A stretch of 11,286 nt of DNA, from assembly GCA_023460715.1 (NCBI GenBank), contig JAEWPH010000121.1, forward strand, positions 1 to 11,286, given 5' to 3'. The position numbers and the translations under genes are program-made. The stretch's first letter is position 1; every line of letters starts with the position of its first letter. This document shows, piece after piece, positions 1 through 10,278 of this stretch. The stretch is from Pseudomonadota bacterium. Lineage in GTDB: Bacteria; Pseudomonadota; Gammaproteobacteria; Burkholderiales; Burkholderiaceae_C. The notes beneath the pieces were generated by a model. That model had not been told where the DNA came from. It did not search any database and was given only the letters and a program-made list of their open reading frames with translations.

Positions 1-6
1 GCGCTA

Positions 7-27
7 GTGGATAGCCGAGCTATCCAC
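7..27. repeat. Perfect 9-bp inverted repeat (hairpin) at left edge
   Basis: GTGGATAGC at 7-15 and GCTATCCAC at 19-27 are exact reverse complements separated by CGA, so the DNA or RNA can form a tight 9-bp hairpin with a 3-base loop. No T-run follows on either strand, so a standard intrinsic terminator is not supported. It may be the end of an element or of a gene lying left of the window. The preceding GCGCTAG resembles the tail of the Comamonadaceae-type intergenic repeat also seen near 732-778, but this is only a resemblance. Confidence 0.55.
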
Positions 28-198
28 GGCGCACCGCGCCTTGCACCCATCCCGCAAAGACCGCTGCGCGACCCCTGGAAGATCGTGAACAGGCTCTAAG
101 ATCCCGCCGATCCCGGCACGGGGCGCCATGGGGCCCTCGGCGCTTGCGACGCCCGAGGGATGCCAGTCCCCGCGGAGCCGGGACGACACCACCATCCC

Positions 199-205
199 GG
201 AGGAG
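199..205 (+). promoter_or_regulatory. Ribosome binding site of the cupin gene
   Basis: GGAGGAG lies six bases before the ATG at 212. This strong Shine-Dalgarno match, with the signal peptide that starts at that ATG, decides the start against the in-frame ATG at 128, which would add 28 residues ahead of the signal peptide. Confidence 0.85.
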
Positions 206-211
206 ACACCC

Positions 212-652
212 ATGAAGAAGAAGCGATCCCACCACCCCGTTGCCGCCACGGCTTGCGCCCTGCTGCTGGCGCTGTCCGCCGTGCCCGCCGCGGCCGATGT
301 GTTCACCAAGGAGCAGCTCATCAAGGCCAACAAGGAGTCGGCCGGCGGCGGCAAGGGCACCTTGGTGGGCGAGTACGCCTTCACCCGCGACAAGGCGCTC
401 AAGGACCACGCCATCAAGGAGATCAGCTGGCTGACGCTGGCGCCCGGCGACTCCATCGGCTACCACAAGCACACCACCAACGAGGACACCTACATCATCG
501 TGTCCGGCCGCGGCAGCTTCAAGGACAAGGACGGCGCGGAGGTTCCGGTGAAGGCCGGCGACGTGACCATCGTGCGCAAGGGCGAGGCCCATGGCCTGAC
601 CAACACCGGCACCGAGCCGCTGGTGTTCGTGGACGTGATCGCCGAGCAGTAG
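212..652 (+). CDS. Exported single-domain cupin protein
   Basis: A 146-residue protein of the cupin superfamily, probably periplasmic. Its substrate or ligand is unknown. Residues 1-28 form a signal peptide: KKKR near the N-terminus, a hydrophobic core ALLLALSAV, and an AAA cleavage site before Asp29. The cupin fold covers about residues 68-145. Motif 1 is seen at 79-99 (G79, H85, H87, E91/D92, G99). Motif 2 is seen at 116-131 (G116, R122, G124, H127, N131). H85, H87 and H127 would hold a metal ion. The acidic ligand is ambiguous: the spacing to G99 points to Asp92, with Glu91 just before it. Arg122 stands where motif 2 usually has Pro. The gene stands alone on its strand and converges with the transpeptidase gene. 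Family assignment is firm; the role (metal-dependent enzyme, binding protein or sugar binder) cannot be read from sequence. Confidence 0.85.
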   Translation: MKKKRSHHPVAATACALLLALSAVPAAADVFTKEQLIKANKESAGGGKGTLVGEYAFTRDKALKDHAIKEISWLTLAPGDSIGYHKHTTNEDTYIIVSGRGSFKDKDGAEVPVKAGDVTIVRKGEAHGLTNTGTEPLVFVDVIAEQ

Positions 653-707
653 CCCGGCGCGGCTGGCGCGCAGCCGGTTTCGCCGGCCGGCCGCGCACCC
701 CAACGGC

Positions 708-731
708 AAAGAGCACCCGCGGGTGCTCTTT
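708..731. terminator. Perfect 24-bp palindrome, probable bidirectional terminator
   Basis: The stretch 708-731 starts AAAGAGCACCC, ends GGGTGCTCTTT and is its own reverse complement. As RNA it gives a hairpin of ten base pairs with a CGCG loop, flanked by A and T tracts in the arms, so it can work in both directions. It lies 56 bases after the cupin stop and 57 bases beyond the transpeptidase stop on the other strand, which is where a shared terminator of two converging genes is expected. The T-run is short (TTT, then GTTT). Confidence 0.75.
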
Positions 732-778
732 GTTTGATAGCTGCTTGCGCAGAAGCATCAAGTGCTAGAGGCCATTTG
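732..778. repeat. Dispersed intergenic repeat-like element (Comamonadaceae type)
   Basis: The segment contains TTTGATAGCTGCTTGCGC followed by AAGCATCAAGTGCTAGAGG and CCATTTGG. It can fold as TTGAT (734-738) plus GCTT (743-746) pairing with AAGC (753-756) plus ATCAA (757-761), with AGCT bulged. From memory, close relatives of this motif are scattered between genes in Acidovorax, Rhodoferax and relatives, often near the 3' ends of genes. That family link is recollection, not a search. It sits between the shared terminator and the end of the transpeptidase gene. Confidence 0.5.
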
Positions 779-787
779 GGCTTGGTG

Positions 788-2626
788 TCAGTCCCCCATC
801 ACCACGCCTTCGCGGCGCGGGTCGGCGCCGCCCAGCCACATGGGCTCGCCGTGGATGTGGGCGCGGGTGAGGGCCTGCAGGCCGCTGGTCATGTTCATCT
901 CGCGCACCTCGGCGCCGCGCTGGCGCAGGGATTCGACCGTGGCCGAGATGAAGCGCTTTTCCTCCAGCAGCGTCGGGCCGCCCAGCGTGCCGAAGTTGGG
1001 CAGGTTGATGGCCTGCTGGGGCGTCAGGCCCCAGTGGAAGATGCCGTACAGCGTCTTGGCGGTGTAGTGGATGATCATCGCGCCGCCGGGGCTGCCGCCG
1101 CTCATCAGCAGCTCGCCCGTGCCCTTGTCGAACACCAGCGTGGGCGCCATGGACGAGCGCGGGCGCTTGCCGGGCTCGACCCGGTTGGCGATGGGCTGGC
1201 CGCTGGCGTCGCGCGGCGCGAGGCTGAAATCGGTCAGCTCGTTGTTGAGCAGAAAGCCCTTGACCATCTGGCGCGAGCCGAACTGGTCCTCGATGGTGGT
1301 CGTCATGGCGACGGCGTTACCCTGGCCGTCCACGATGCTGATGTGGCTGGTGCCGTACTCCGGCTGCTCCGGCATGGGCGCGTAGGCCATGCGCTGGGCG
1401 CCGCGGGGCGTGCCGGGCTGGCCGGTCTTCATGCTCTGGGGGCCGATGAGCTTGGCGCGCTCGGCGAGGTAGGCCGGGTCCACCAGGCTCTTCCAGCTGC
1501 CGGCGGGCGGCTGCACGAAGTCCGGGTCGGCCACGTACAGGGCGCGGTCGGCAAAGGCCAGGCGGGCCGCTTCGTTGTAGAGATAGAGCCAGTCGGCGCT
1601 CGGCACCTGGCCCAGCGGGTCCTGCGCGCCGCCGGGGCCGTCCTGCAGCGGCAGCGCGGTGGCGTCGGTGTTCTTCAGGATGCCGAGGATCTGTGCCACG
1701 GCAATGCCGCCGGAACTGGGCGGCGGAAAGCCGCACAGCTGGAAGGCTTTGGCGCCCAGCTGGTAGTCGGAGCACAGCGCGTCGCGCTTTTTGGGTTGGT
1801 AGCCGGCCAGGTCGGCCAGCGTGAGCGTGCCGGGGTTGGTGGGGTGGCTTTTCACTTTGGCAACGATGGCCTCGGCCACGTCGCCCTCCAGCAGGGCCTT
1901 GGAGCCGCGGCGGGCGATGCCCTGGAGCACGGCGGCCAGCTCGGGGTTCCTCAGCACGTGGCCCACGGGCCAGGGCTGGCCGGCGGCGTCGTAGAAATAG
2001 GCGCGGGCGGCTGGGTCCTGCTTCAGGTATTTCTCGCTGGCCAGCAGCGTGTGCAGCCGGGCGCTCACCTTGAAGCCGTTCTCGGCCAGCTGGATGGCGG
2101 GCTGCATCAGGGCCGACCAGGCCAGCTTGCCGTGCTCCTTGTGGGCCTGCTCCAGCATGCGCACCGTGCCGGGCACGCCCACCGAACGGCCGCCCACCAC
2201 GGCATCGTGGAAGGCCATGGGCTTGCCGTCGGCCTGGAGGAAGAGGTTCTCGGTGGCGCCGCGCGGGGCCGTCTCGCGGCCGTCGTAGGCTTCCACCTTG
2301 CTGCCCGCCGCATGCAGCAGAAAGGCCCCGCCGCCGATGCCGCTGGACTGCGGCTCCACCAGCGTCAGCACCATCTGCACCGCGATGGCGGCGTCCACCG
2401 CCGTGCCGCCCGCCTTGAGCACCTGGTAGCCGGCGTCGGTAGCCAGGGGGTTGGCGGCCGCCACGGCGAAGCGCTTGGTCGCCCAGCCCGGCTTTTCGGC
2501 GTAGCCGGAGGAGCCTTCGGGCTGGTCCGGCACCGTGTAGTCGAAATGCGGCCCGCTGGCGCAGGCCGTGAGCACCGCGGCCGCCGCGATGGCGGCCCAG
2601 CGTGCGCGGGAGAGGTTCTGGGTCAT
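788..2626 (-). CDS. ggt: Gamma-glutamyltranspeptidase, predicted lipoprotein
   Basis: A 612-residue N-terminal nucleophile hydrolase that cleaves the gamma-glutamyl bond of glutathione and related compounds and transfers the glutamyl group to water or an amino acid. The proenzyme cuts itself to give a large and a small subunit. The nucleophile is Thr426 in YGTSHIS, so the small subunit would be 426-612. Other family marks are PSSGG, LLNNELTDFS, KRPRSSMAPT and GGSPGG (510-515). The start at 2626 is chosen because a GGAG ribosome site lies just upstream and because residues 1-22 form a lipoprotein signal (hydrophobic stretch, lipobox LTAC, Cys22). A longer reading from 2713 would bury this signal. 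The stretch between DFS and KRP, which holds the lid loop in the E. coli enzyme, is about four residues shorter here. Cys22 is followed by Ala, which suggests outer-membrane sorting. The gene is 87 bases downstream of the channel gene on the same strand, so the two may be cotranscribed. Confidence 0.93.
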   Translation of the reverse strand: MTQNLSRARWAAIAAAAVLTACASGPHFDYTVPDQPEGSSGYAEKPGWATKRFAVAAANPLATDAGYQVLKAGGTAVDAAIAVQMVLTLVEPQSSGIGGGAFLLHAAGSKVEAYDGRETAPRGATENLFLQADGKPMAFHDAVVGGRSVGVPGTVRMLEQAHKEHGKLAWSALMQPAIQLAENGFKVSARLHTLLASEKYLKQDPAARAYFYDAAGQPWPVGHVLRNPELAAVLQGIARRGSKALLEGDVAEAIVAKVKSHPTNPGTLTLADLAGYQPKKRDALCSDYQLGAKAFQLCGFPPPSSGGIAVAQILGILKNTDATALPLQDGPGGAQDPLGQVPSADWLYLYNEAARLAFADRALYVADPDFVQPPAGSWKSLVDPAYLAERAKLIGPQSMKTGQPGTPRGAQRMAYAPMPEQPEYGTSHISIVDGQGNAVAMTTTIEDQFGSRQMVKGFLLNNELTDFSLAPRDASGQPIANRVEPGKRPRSSMAPTLVFDKGTGELLMSGGSPGGAMIIHYTAKTLYGIFHWGLTPQQAINLPNFGTLGGPTLLEEKRFISATVESLRQRGAEVREMNMTSGLQALTRAHIHGEPMWLGGADPRREGVVMGD

Positions 2627-2713
2627 GGGAGTCTCCGTCCGGATGGGGGGAAGCTGCATCGTAGTGCGCGGACCTGGTGGCGGGGACTGTTCACACAGGC
2701 CGGGCAGGTCCAC

Positions 2714-3802
2714 TCAGGGCTTCTGGGCCGGGGGCAGGGCGGCATCGCTGCGGGGCACGGCGTCGGCCGGGGCGCGCACCTGGGGCAGGCAGTCGGGGAA
2801 TTCGCGCTGGATGTAGGTGACCAGGCCCTCCCGCACGCGGCAACGCAGGTCGAAAGCCAGGCCCGACGAGCGGGCCGAGACCAGCACCCGGATCTGGATG
2901 GTGCGCTCGGTCACGTCGGTGAGCTGCAGCACCTTCACGCGCTTGTCCCATTCGGGCGCGGTCTCCAGGATGCGGTCCAGCTCGGCCCGCAGCGGGTCCA
3001 GCGGCAGCCGGTAGTCGGCATACAAAAAGACCGTGCCCAGGATCTCGGAGCTGGTGCGCGTCCAGTTCTGGAACGGGTTCTCGATGAACCACTGCAGCGG
3101 AATGATGAGTCGGCGTTCGTCCCAGATGCGCAGCACCACGTAGGTGCCGGTGATCTCTTCGACGCGGCCCCACTCGCCTTCGATGATGAGCACGTCGTCG
3201 ATGCGGATGGGCTGGGCCAGCGCGATCTGCAGCCCCGCGATCATGTTGCTGAACACCGGCCTCGCCGCGATGCCGGCCACCAGGCCGACCACGCCGGCCG
3301 ACGCCAGCAGGCTGGCGCCTACCTGCCGTGCTCCGGGAAAGGTCATGAGCATGAGCGACAGGCCGGCCATGAACACACCTGTCATGGCCGTTCGGGCCAG
3401 CACCCGGGCCTGTGTGGCGATGCGGCGGGCCTGCAGGTTGTCCTCCACATCGGCGGGGTGCCGCGCGATCACCCCGTTGGCCAGCCCGCGGATGGCCCGC
3501 ATCAGCAGCCAGGTGGCGCAGGCGATCACGGCCAGGCCATTGAGGTGGCGCACGCTGTCGATGTAGCGCTGCTCGTTCGCGGCGGCCTGCCACACCAGCT
3601 GCAGGGCGACCAGGGGCAGAAACACGCGCATGACCGGTATGCAGGATCGCACGATGGCGTGCAGCAGCGGCGTGGAGCGCGTGGCCCGCAGCGCCACCAC
3701 GACGGCGATGCGATGCAAGAGCGCGGCTGCGGTGACGGCGATCAGCGCCGCCAGGGCGGTGGCCAGCCAGGGAGACAGTTGCAGGGGGTCTAGATCGATC
3801 AT
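2714..3802 (-). CDS. MscS-family mechanosensitive ion channel
   Basis: A 362-residue inner-membrane protein of the small-conductance mechanosensitive channel family, which opens under membrane tension to release solutes on osmotic downshock. Five hydrophobic segments are seen at about residues 11-37, 46-74, 88-112, 139-156 and 160-197. The last is the Gly/Ala-rich pore helix (GASLLASAGVVGLVAGIAA) followed by the conserved SNMIAGLQIA turn. The beta domain follows (DDVLIIEGEWGRVEEI, then RRLIIPLQWFIENPFQNWTR), and then the alpha/beta C-terminal domain to about 340. The last 20 residues are a Pro/Ala-rich tail. E. coli MscS has three helices and 286 residues, so this is one of the longer, five-helix members (YnaI-like in layout). 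No Shine-Dalgarno is visible before the ATG at 3802, so the start is less sure than the family. It is the probable first gene of a pair with the transpeptidase. Confidence 0.9.
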   Translation of the reverse strand: MIDLDPLQLSPWLATALAALIAVTAAALLHRIAVVVALRATRSTPLLHAIVRSCIPVMRVFLPLVALQLVWQAAANEQRYIDSVRHLNGLAVIACATWLLMRAIRGLANGVIARHPADVEDNLQARRIATQARVLARTAMTGVFMAGLSLMLMTFPGARQVGASLLASAGVVGLVAGIAARPVFSNMIAGLQIALAQPIRIDDVLIIEGEWGRVEEITGTYVVLRIWDERRLIIPLQWFIENPFQNWTRTSSEILGTVFLYADYRLPLDPLRAELDRILETAPEWDKRVKVLQLTDVTERTIQIRVLVSARSSGLAFDLRCRVREGLVTYIQREFPDCLPQVRAPADAVPRSDAALPPAQKP

Positions 3803-3983
3803 GGAATGGGAGCGGCCAGGCGGTGGCGGTAGGGGCGGTGCATCCCCGGTGCCATGCGCGCCGCCGCGCAGCGCGCCCGCGTACGGGTGCGGTGGGTTGA
3901 AGACAAGGCGGTTGCTGCAGCAGGGTAAACGGCGGCGTCACGCCCGCGTGTGGGAATTCGTCCCGCATCGCGCCATGCCGGCC

Positions 3984-4012
3984 TTGCTTGCAAACGCCTT
4001 GCGATCTCGCAA
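3984..4012. promoter_or_regulatory. Paired TTGC/GCAA dyads, possible operator
   Basis: Two dyads lie side by side: TTGC-TT-GCAA at 3984-3993 and TTGC-GATCTC-GCAA at 3999-4012. The second has full arms TTGCGA/TCGCAA around TC. Their centres are 17 bases apart. They lie between two divergent genes and just upstream of the TTGACA hexamer, as an operator for one or both promoters would. No known regulator site is recognised, and short dyads arise by chance, so this is a suggestion only. Confidence 0.3.
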
Positions 4013-4037
4013 CAAAAAGCGCCAAATTCGTTACGTT

Positions 4038-4047
4038 TTGACATACT
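4038..4047 (+). promoter_or_regulatory. Possible promoter elements for the kinase operon
   Basis: TTGACA at 4038-4043 is a perfect -35 hexamer, but no good -10 stands 16-18 bases downstream (TGCCTG region). Alternatively TG at 4039-4040 plus CATACT at 4042-4047 reads as an extended -10 without a -35. Either would give a leader of over 200 bases. The evidence is weak and the true start site is unknown. Confidence 0.25.
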
Positions 4048-4193
4048 GTGCGTTTTCGCCTGCCTGCTCCAGCGCCCGGCTGCGGTGTCAGCCTGCCGTT
4101 TGCAGCGCGGTCGAGAATCCACGTGATTGCAGTACCCACACCACGCGTTCCGCCGTCGGCGGAGCAGCGTCCACCGCCATCGTAGGGAGCAGG

Positions 4194-4288
4194 ATGAAGC
4201 GGCACAGGCACTATCACCATCACCCGGCAGGCCCTGCAGCGGCTGCCATCGCGCCGTGCAGGGCGGCTGCGCGGCCGGAGGCACGGCC

Positions 4289-4292
<4 letters not shown>
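4194..4292 (+). CDS. Small His-rich ORF coupled to the kinase start
   Basis: A possible 32-residue peptide beginning MKRHRHYHHHP and continuing Ala/Pro/Arg-rich. AGGGAG (4184-4189) lies four bases before the ATG, a plausible though close ribosome site. Its TGA stop (4290-4292) overlaps the GTG start of the kinase (4289-4291) in a GTGA junction, the usual form of translational coupling. Third-position GC is lower than in the neighbouring genes, and there is no family match I can name, so it may be chance. If real, it could act as a leader peptide rather than as a protein. It is too short to judge further. Confidence 0.3.
4277..4281 (+). promoter_or_regulatory. Ribosome binding site deciding the GTG start of the kinase
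   Basis: GGAGG stands seven bases before GTG 4289. The same frame is open back to an ATG at 4127, but that ATG has no ribosome site, and the extra 54 residues are a Arg/His-rich stretch ahead of the first membrane helix without domain features. Confidence 0.8.
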
Positions 4293-8794
<4,502 letters not shown>

Positions 8795-8832
8795 GCGCAA
8801 CGACCCGAAGAGCCCCTCTGGCAGGAATTCCC

Positions 8833-9966
8833 ATGGACCCCTCTCGCACCGCCCTCGATCCTTCGCCCACCTACGTGGAGCGGCCCGTCGCCACCGTGCT
8901 GGTGGTGGACGACACGCCCGACAACCTCACGCTCATGGGCAGCCTGCTGCGCGACCACTACCAGGTCAAGGTGGCCAACAGCGGCGAGAAGGCCCTGAAG
9001 ATCGCCCAGTCCGACAGCCCGCCCGACCTGATCCTGCTCGACATCATGATGCCTGGACTCGATGGGCACGAGGTCTGCCGCCAGCTCAAGGCCCGGGCGT
9101 CCACGCGCGACATTCCGGTGATCTTCCTCACGGCCCGCTCCAACCCCGACGACGAACGCGAGGGCCTGGCCCTGGGCGCCGTGGACTACATCACCAAGCC
9201 CATCAGCCCGCCCATCCTGCTGGCGCGCGTGAACACCCACCTGGCGCTGAAGGCCACCGCCGACTTCCTGCGCGACAAGAGCGCCTACCTGGAGCGCGAG
9301 GTGGCCCTGCGCACGCTGGAGGTGCAGGCCATCCAGGACGTGACCATCATGGCCATGACCTCCCTGGCCGAGACGCGCGACAACGAGACGGGCAACCACA
9401 TCCGGCGCACGCAGCTGTACGTGAAGACGCTGGCCGAACATCTGCGCGCGCACCCGCGCTTCGAGTACCTGCTCAACGACCGCATGATCGAGCTGCTGTA
9501 CAAGTCCGCGCCGCTGCACGACATCGGCAAGATCGGCATTCCCGACAGCATCCTGCTCAAGCCGGGCAAGCTCACGGTGGAAGAGTTCGAGGTCATGAAG
9601 ACCCACACCACGCTCGGCCGCAATGCCATCCAGGAGGCCGAGCGGCGCCTGGGGATGCGCGTGGCCTTCCTCAGCGTGGCCAAGGAGATCGCCTACAGCC
9701 ACCAGGAGAAGTGGGACGGCACGGGCTACCCGGAAGGGCTGGCCGGCGAGGCCATTCCCCTCTCGGCGCGGCTCATGGCCCTGGCGGATGTGTACGACGC
9801 GTTGATCAGCCGGCGGGTCTACAAGCCGCCGTTCTCGCACGAGCAGGCCTGCGGGATCATCGTGAAGGGCCGCGGCAGCCACTTCGATCCGGACATGGTG
9901 GACGCCTTCGTCGAGCTGTCCAGCGACTTCCGGGACATCGCGCTGAAGTACCCCGATCCGGACTGA
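8833..9966 (+). CDS. Response regulator with HD-GYP domain (cyclic di-GMP phosphodiesterase)
   Basis: A 377-residue cytoplasmic protein. A receiver domain spans about 20-140, with the acid pair in VVDDT, acceptor Asp70 in LLDIMMPGLDG and Lys122 in TKPIS. A linker helix leads to an HD-GYP domain from about 165 to 365. HD-GYP domains hydrolyse cyclic di-GMP to pGpG or GMP. Metal-site residues are visible as E185 and H189 (ETGNH), H229 and D230 (LHDIGKIG), H258 (KTHTT), H290 and D319/D322 (DVYDAL), and the signature DGTGYP ends at 300. The usual HHE is HQE here (H290 Q291 E292), which may change metal binding. ATG 8833 is chosen for the AGGA site at 8823-8826. The layout equals RpfG of Xanthomonas. 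The kinase upstream is the obvious phosphodonor, and the output is probably a fall in cyclic di-GMP, hence motility or biofilm control. It has no DNA-binding domain. Confidence 0.93.
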   Translation: MDPSRTALDPSPTYVERPVATVLVVDDTPDNLTLMGSLLRDHYQVKVANSGEKALKIAQSDSPPDLILLDIMMPGLDGHEVCRQLKARASTRDIPVIFLTARSNPDDEREGLALGAVDYITKPISPPILLARVNTHLALKATADFLRDKSAYLEREVALRTLEVQAIQDVTIMAMTSLAETRDNETGNHIRRTQLYVKTLAEHLRAHPRFEYLLNDRMIELLYKSAPLHDIGKIGIPDSILLKPGKLTVEEFEVMKTHTTLGRNAIQEAERRLGMRVAFLSVAKEIAYSHQEKWDGTGYPEGLAGEAIPLSARLMALADVYDALISRRVYKPPFSHEQACGIIVKGRGSHFDPDMVDAFVELSSDFRDIALKYPDPD

Positions 9967-10276
9967 CGCAAGCCGCCGGCGCTGCGGGGCCGTTTCGCCG
10001 ACCTTGCAGCAGGGGGCGGGCCGGGATCAGGCGAGCGCTGGCTTGAACCCTGCGGCCTCGGGCGCTGGAGGCGCAATGATGGCGGCGGCGGACCGCCACC
10101 CGGGCGCCGTCAGCGGGCCCGCCGGCGCAGCCGGTGCGTGCCGGCCCCGGTCCGCCAGCGGCCCGGCGGCCATCCCTATGCTATTGAAAATATAGCTCGC
10201 TACGCTTGTCGCCAAACGATTTCAAATACAAAAATATTCGAAATCCTTGCAGAGCAAGCGCAAGCTGCTCTCTTTT
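9967..10276. other. Intergenic gap between converging operon and suhB
   Basis: This gap of 310 bases holds no gene I can support. The first 210 bases are GC-rich with simple GGCGG/CCGCC runs and no strong terminator next to the regulator stop. From about 10178 the composition turns sharply AT-rich, with two hairpins described separately. Short open frames here have no ribosome sites and low-complexity Ala/Gly/Pro content. Confidence 0.6.
10178..10250. repeat. AT-rich hairpin element, possible dispersed repeat
   Basis: The segment begins near CTATTGAAAATATAGCTCGC and stands out from its GC-rich surroundings. GATTTCAAATA (10218-10228) can pair with TATTCGAAATC (10235-10245) with one mismatch around the loop CAAAAA. 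The start, ATATAGCTCGCTACGCTTG, shares the ATAGCTnGCT core with the repeat at 732-778. I take it as a second, diverged member of the same style of intergenic element, but this is judged by eye only. Confidence 0.4.
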
Positions 10277-10278
10277 TT
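10251..10278 (+). terminator. Intrinsic terminator of the kinase operon
   Basis: AGAGCA (10251-10256) pairs with TGCTCT (10266-10271), followed at once by C and TTTTTT (10273-10278). This is a hairpin plus T-run on the + strand, fitting termination of the kinase-regulator transcript about 290 bases after its last stop. The T-run overlaps the stop codon of suhB on the other strand (10277-10279). The same hairpin read on the minus strand is followed by no clean T-run. Confidence 0.6.

Larger units (their letters stand above)
3803..4193. other. Divergent intergenic region with control signals
   Basis: This stretch of 391 bases separates the channel gene (minus) from the kinase operon (plus), so both promoters should lie here. 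No convincing gene is present; open frames crossing it lack a ribosome site and recognisable protein features. Bases about 3990-4060 are richer in A and T than the surroundings and hold paired TTGC/GCAA dyads, a TTGACA hexamer at 4038-4043 and the run AACAAAAAGC. CCGCC-GTC-GGCGG at 4150-4162 can form a small hairpin in the leader of the kinase mRNA. Confidence 0.6.

Noticed and set aside
97..102. TAAGAT as a -10 for the cupin gene
   Set aside because: Only four of six bases match and no acceptable -35 is found at 16-18 bases upstream.
128..211. N-terminal extension of the cupin from ATG 128
   Set aside because: It would put 28 unrelated residues before a clear signal peptide, while GGAGGAG stands at the right distance from ATG 212.
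2627..2713. Longer transpeptidase starting at 2713, abutting the channel stop
   Set aside because: The added 29 residues precede a complete lipoprotein signal, and the inner ATG at 2626 has a ribosome site.
734..3793. Open frame of 1019 codons on the + strand, antisense to the channel and transpeptidase genes
   Set aside because: It is a mirror of two well-supported genes in high-GC DNA, where stops are rare in the antisense frame. Its product is His/Gly/Ala/Arg-rich without domain motifs, and no ribosome site is seen.
4127..4288. Longer kinase starting at ATG 4127
   Set aside because: No ribosome site, no recognisable protein features, and a strong GGAGG before the in-frame GTG at 4289.
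10004..10195. Small + strand open frame of 63 codons in the gap after the regulator
   Set aside because: Ala/Gly/Pro-rich product, no ribosome site, and it runs into the AT-rich hairpin element.
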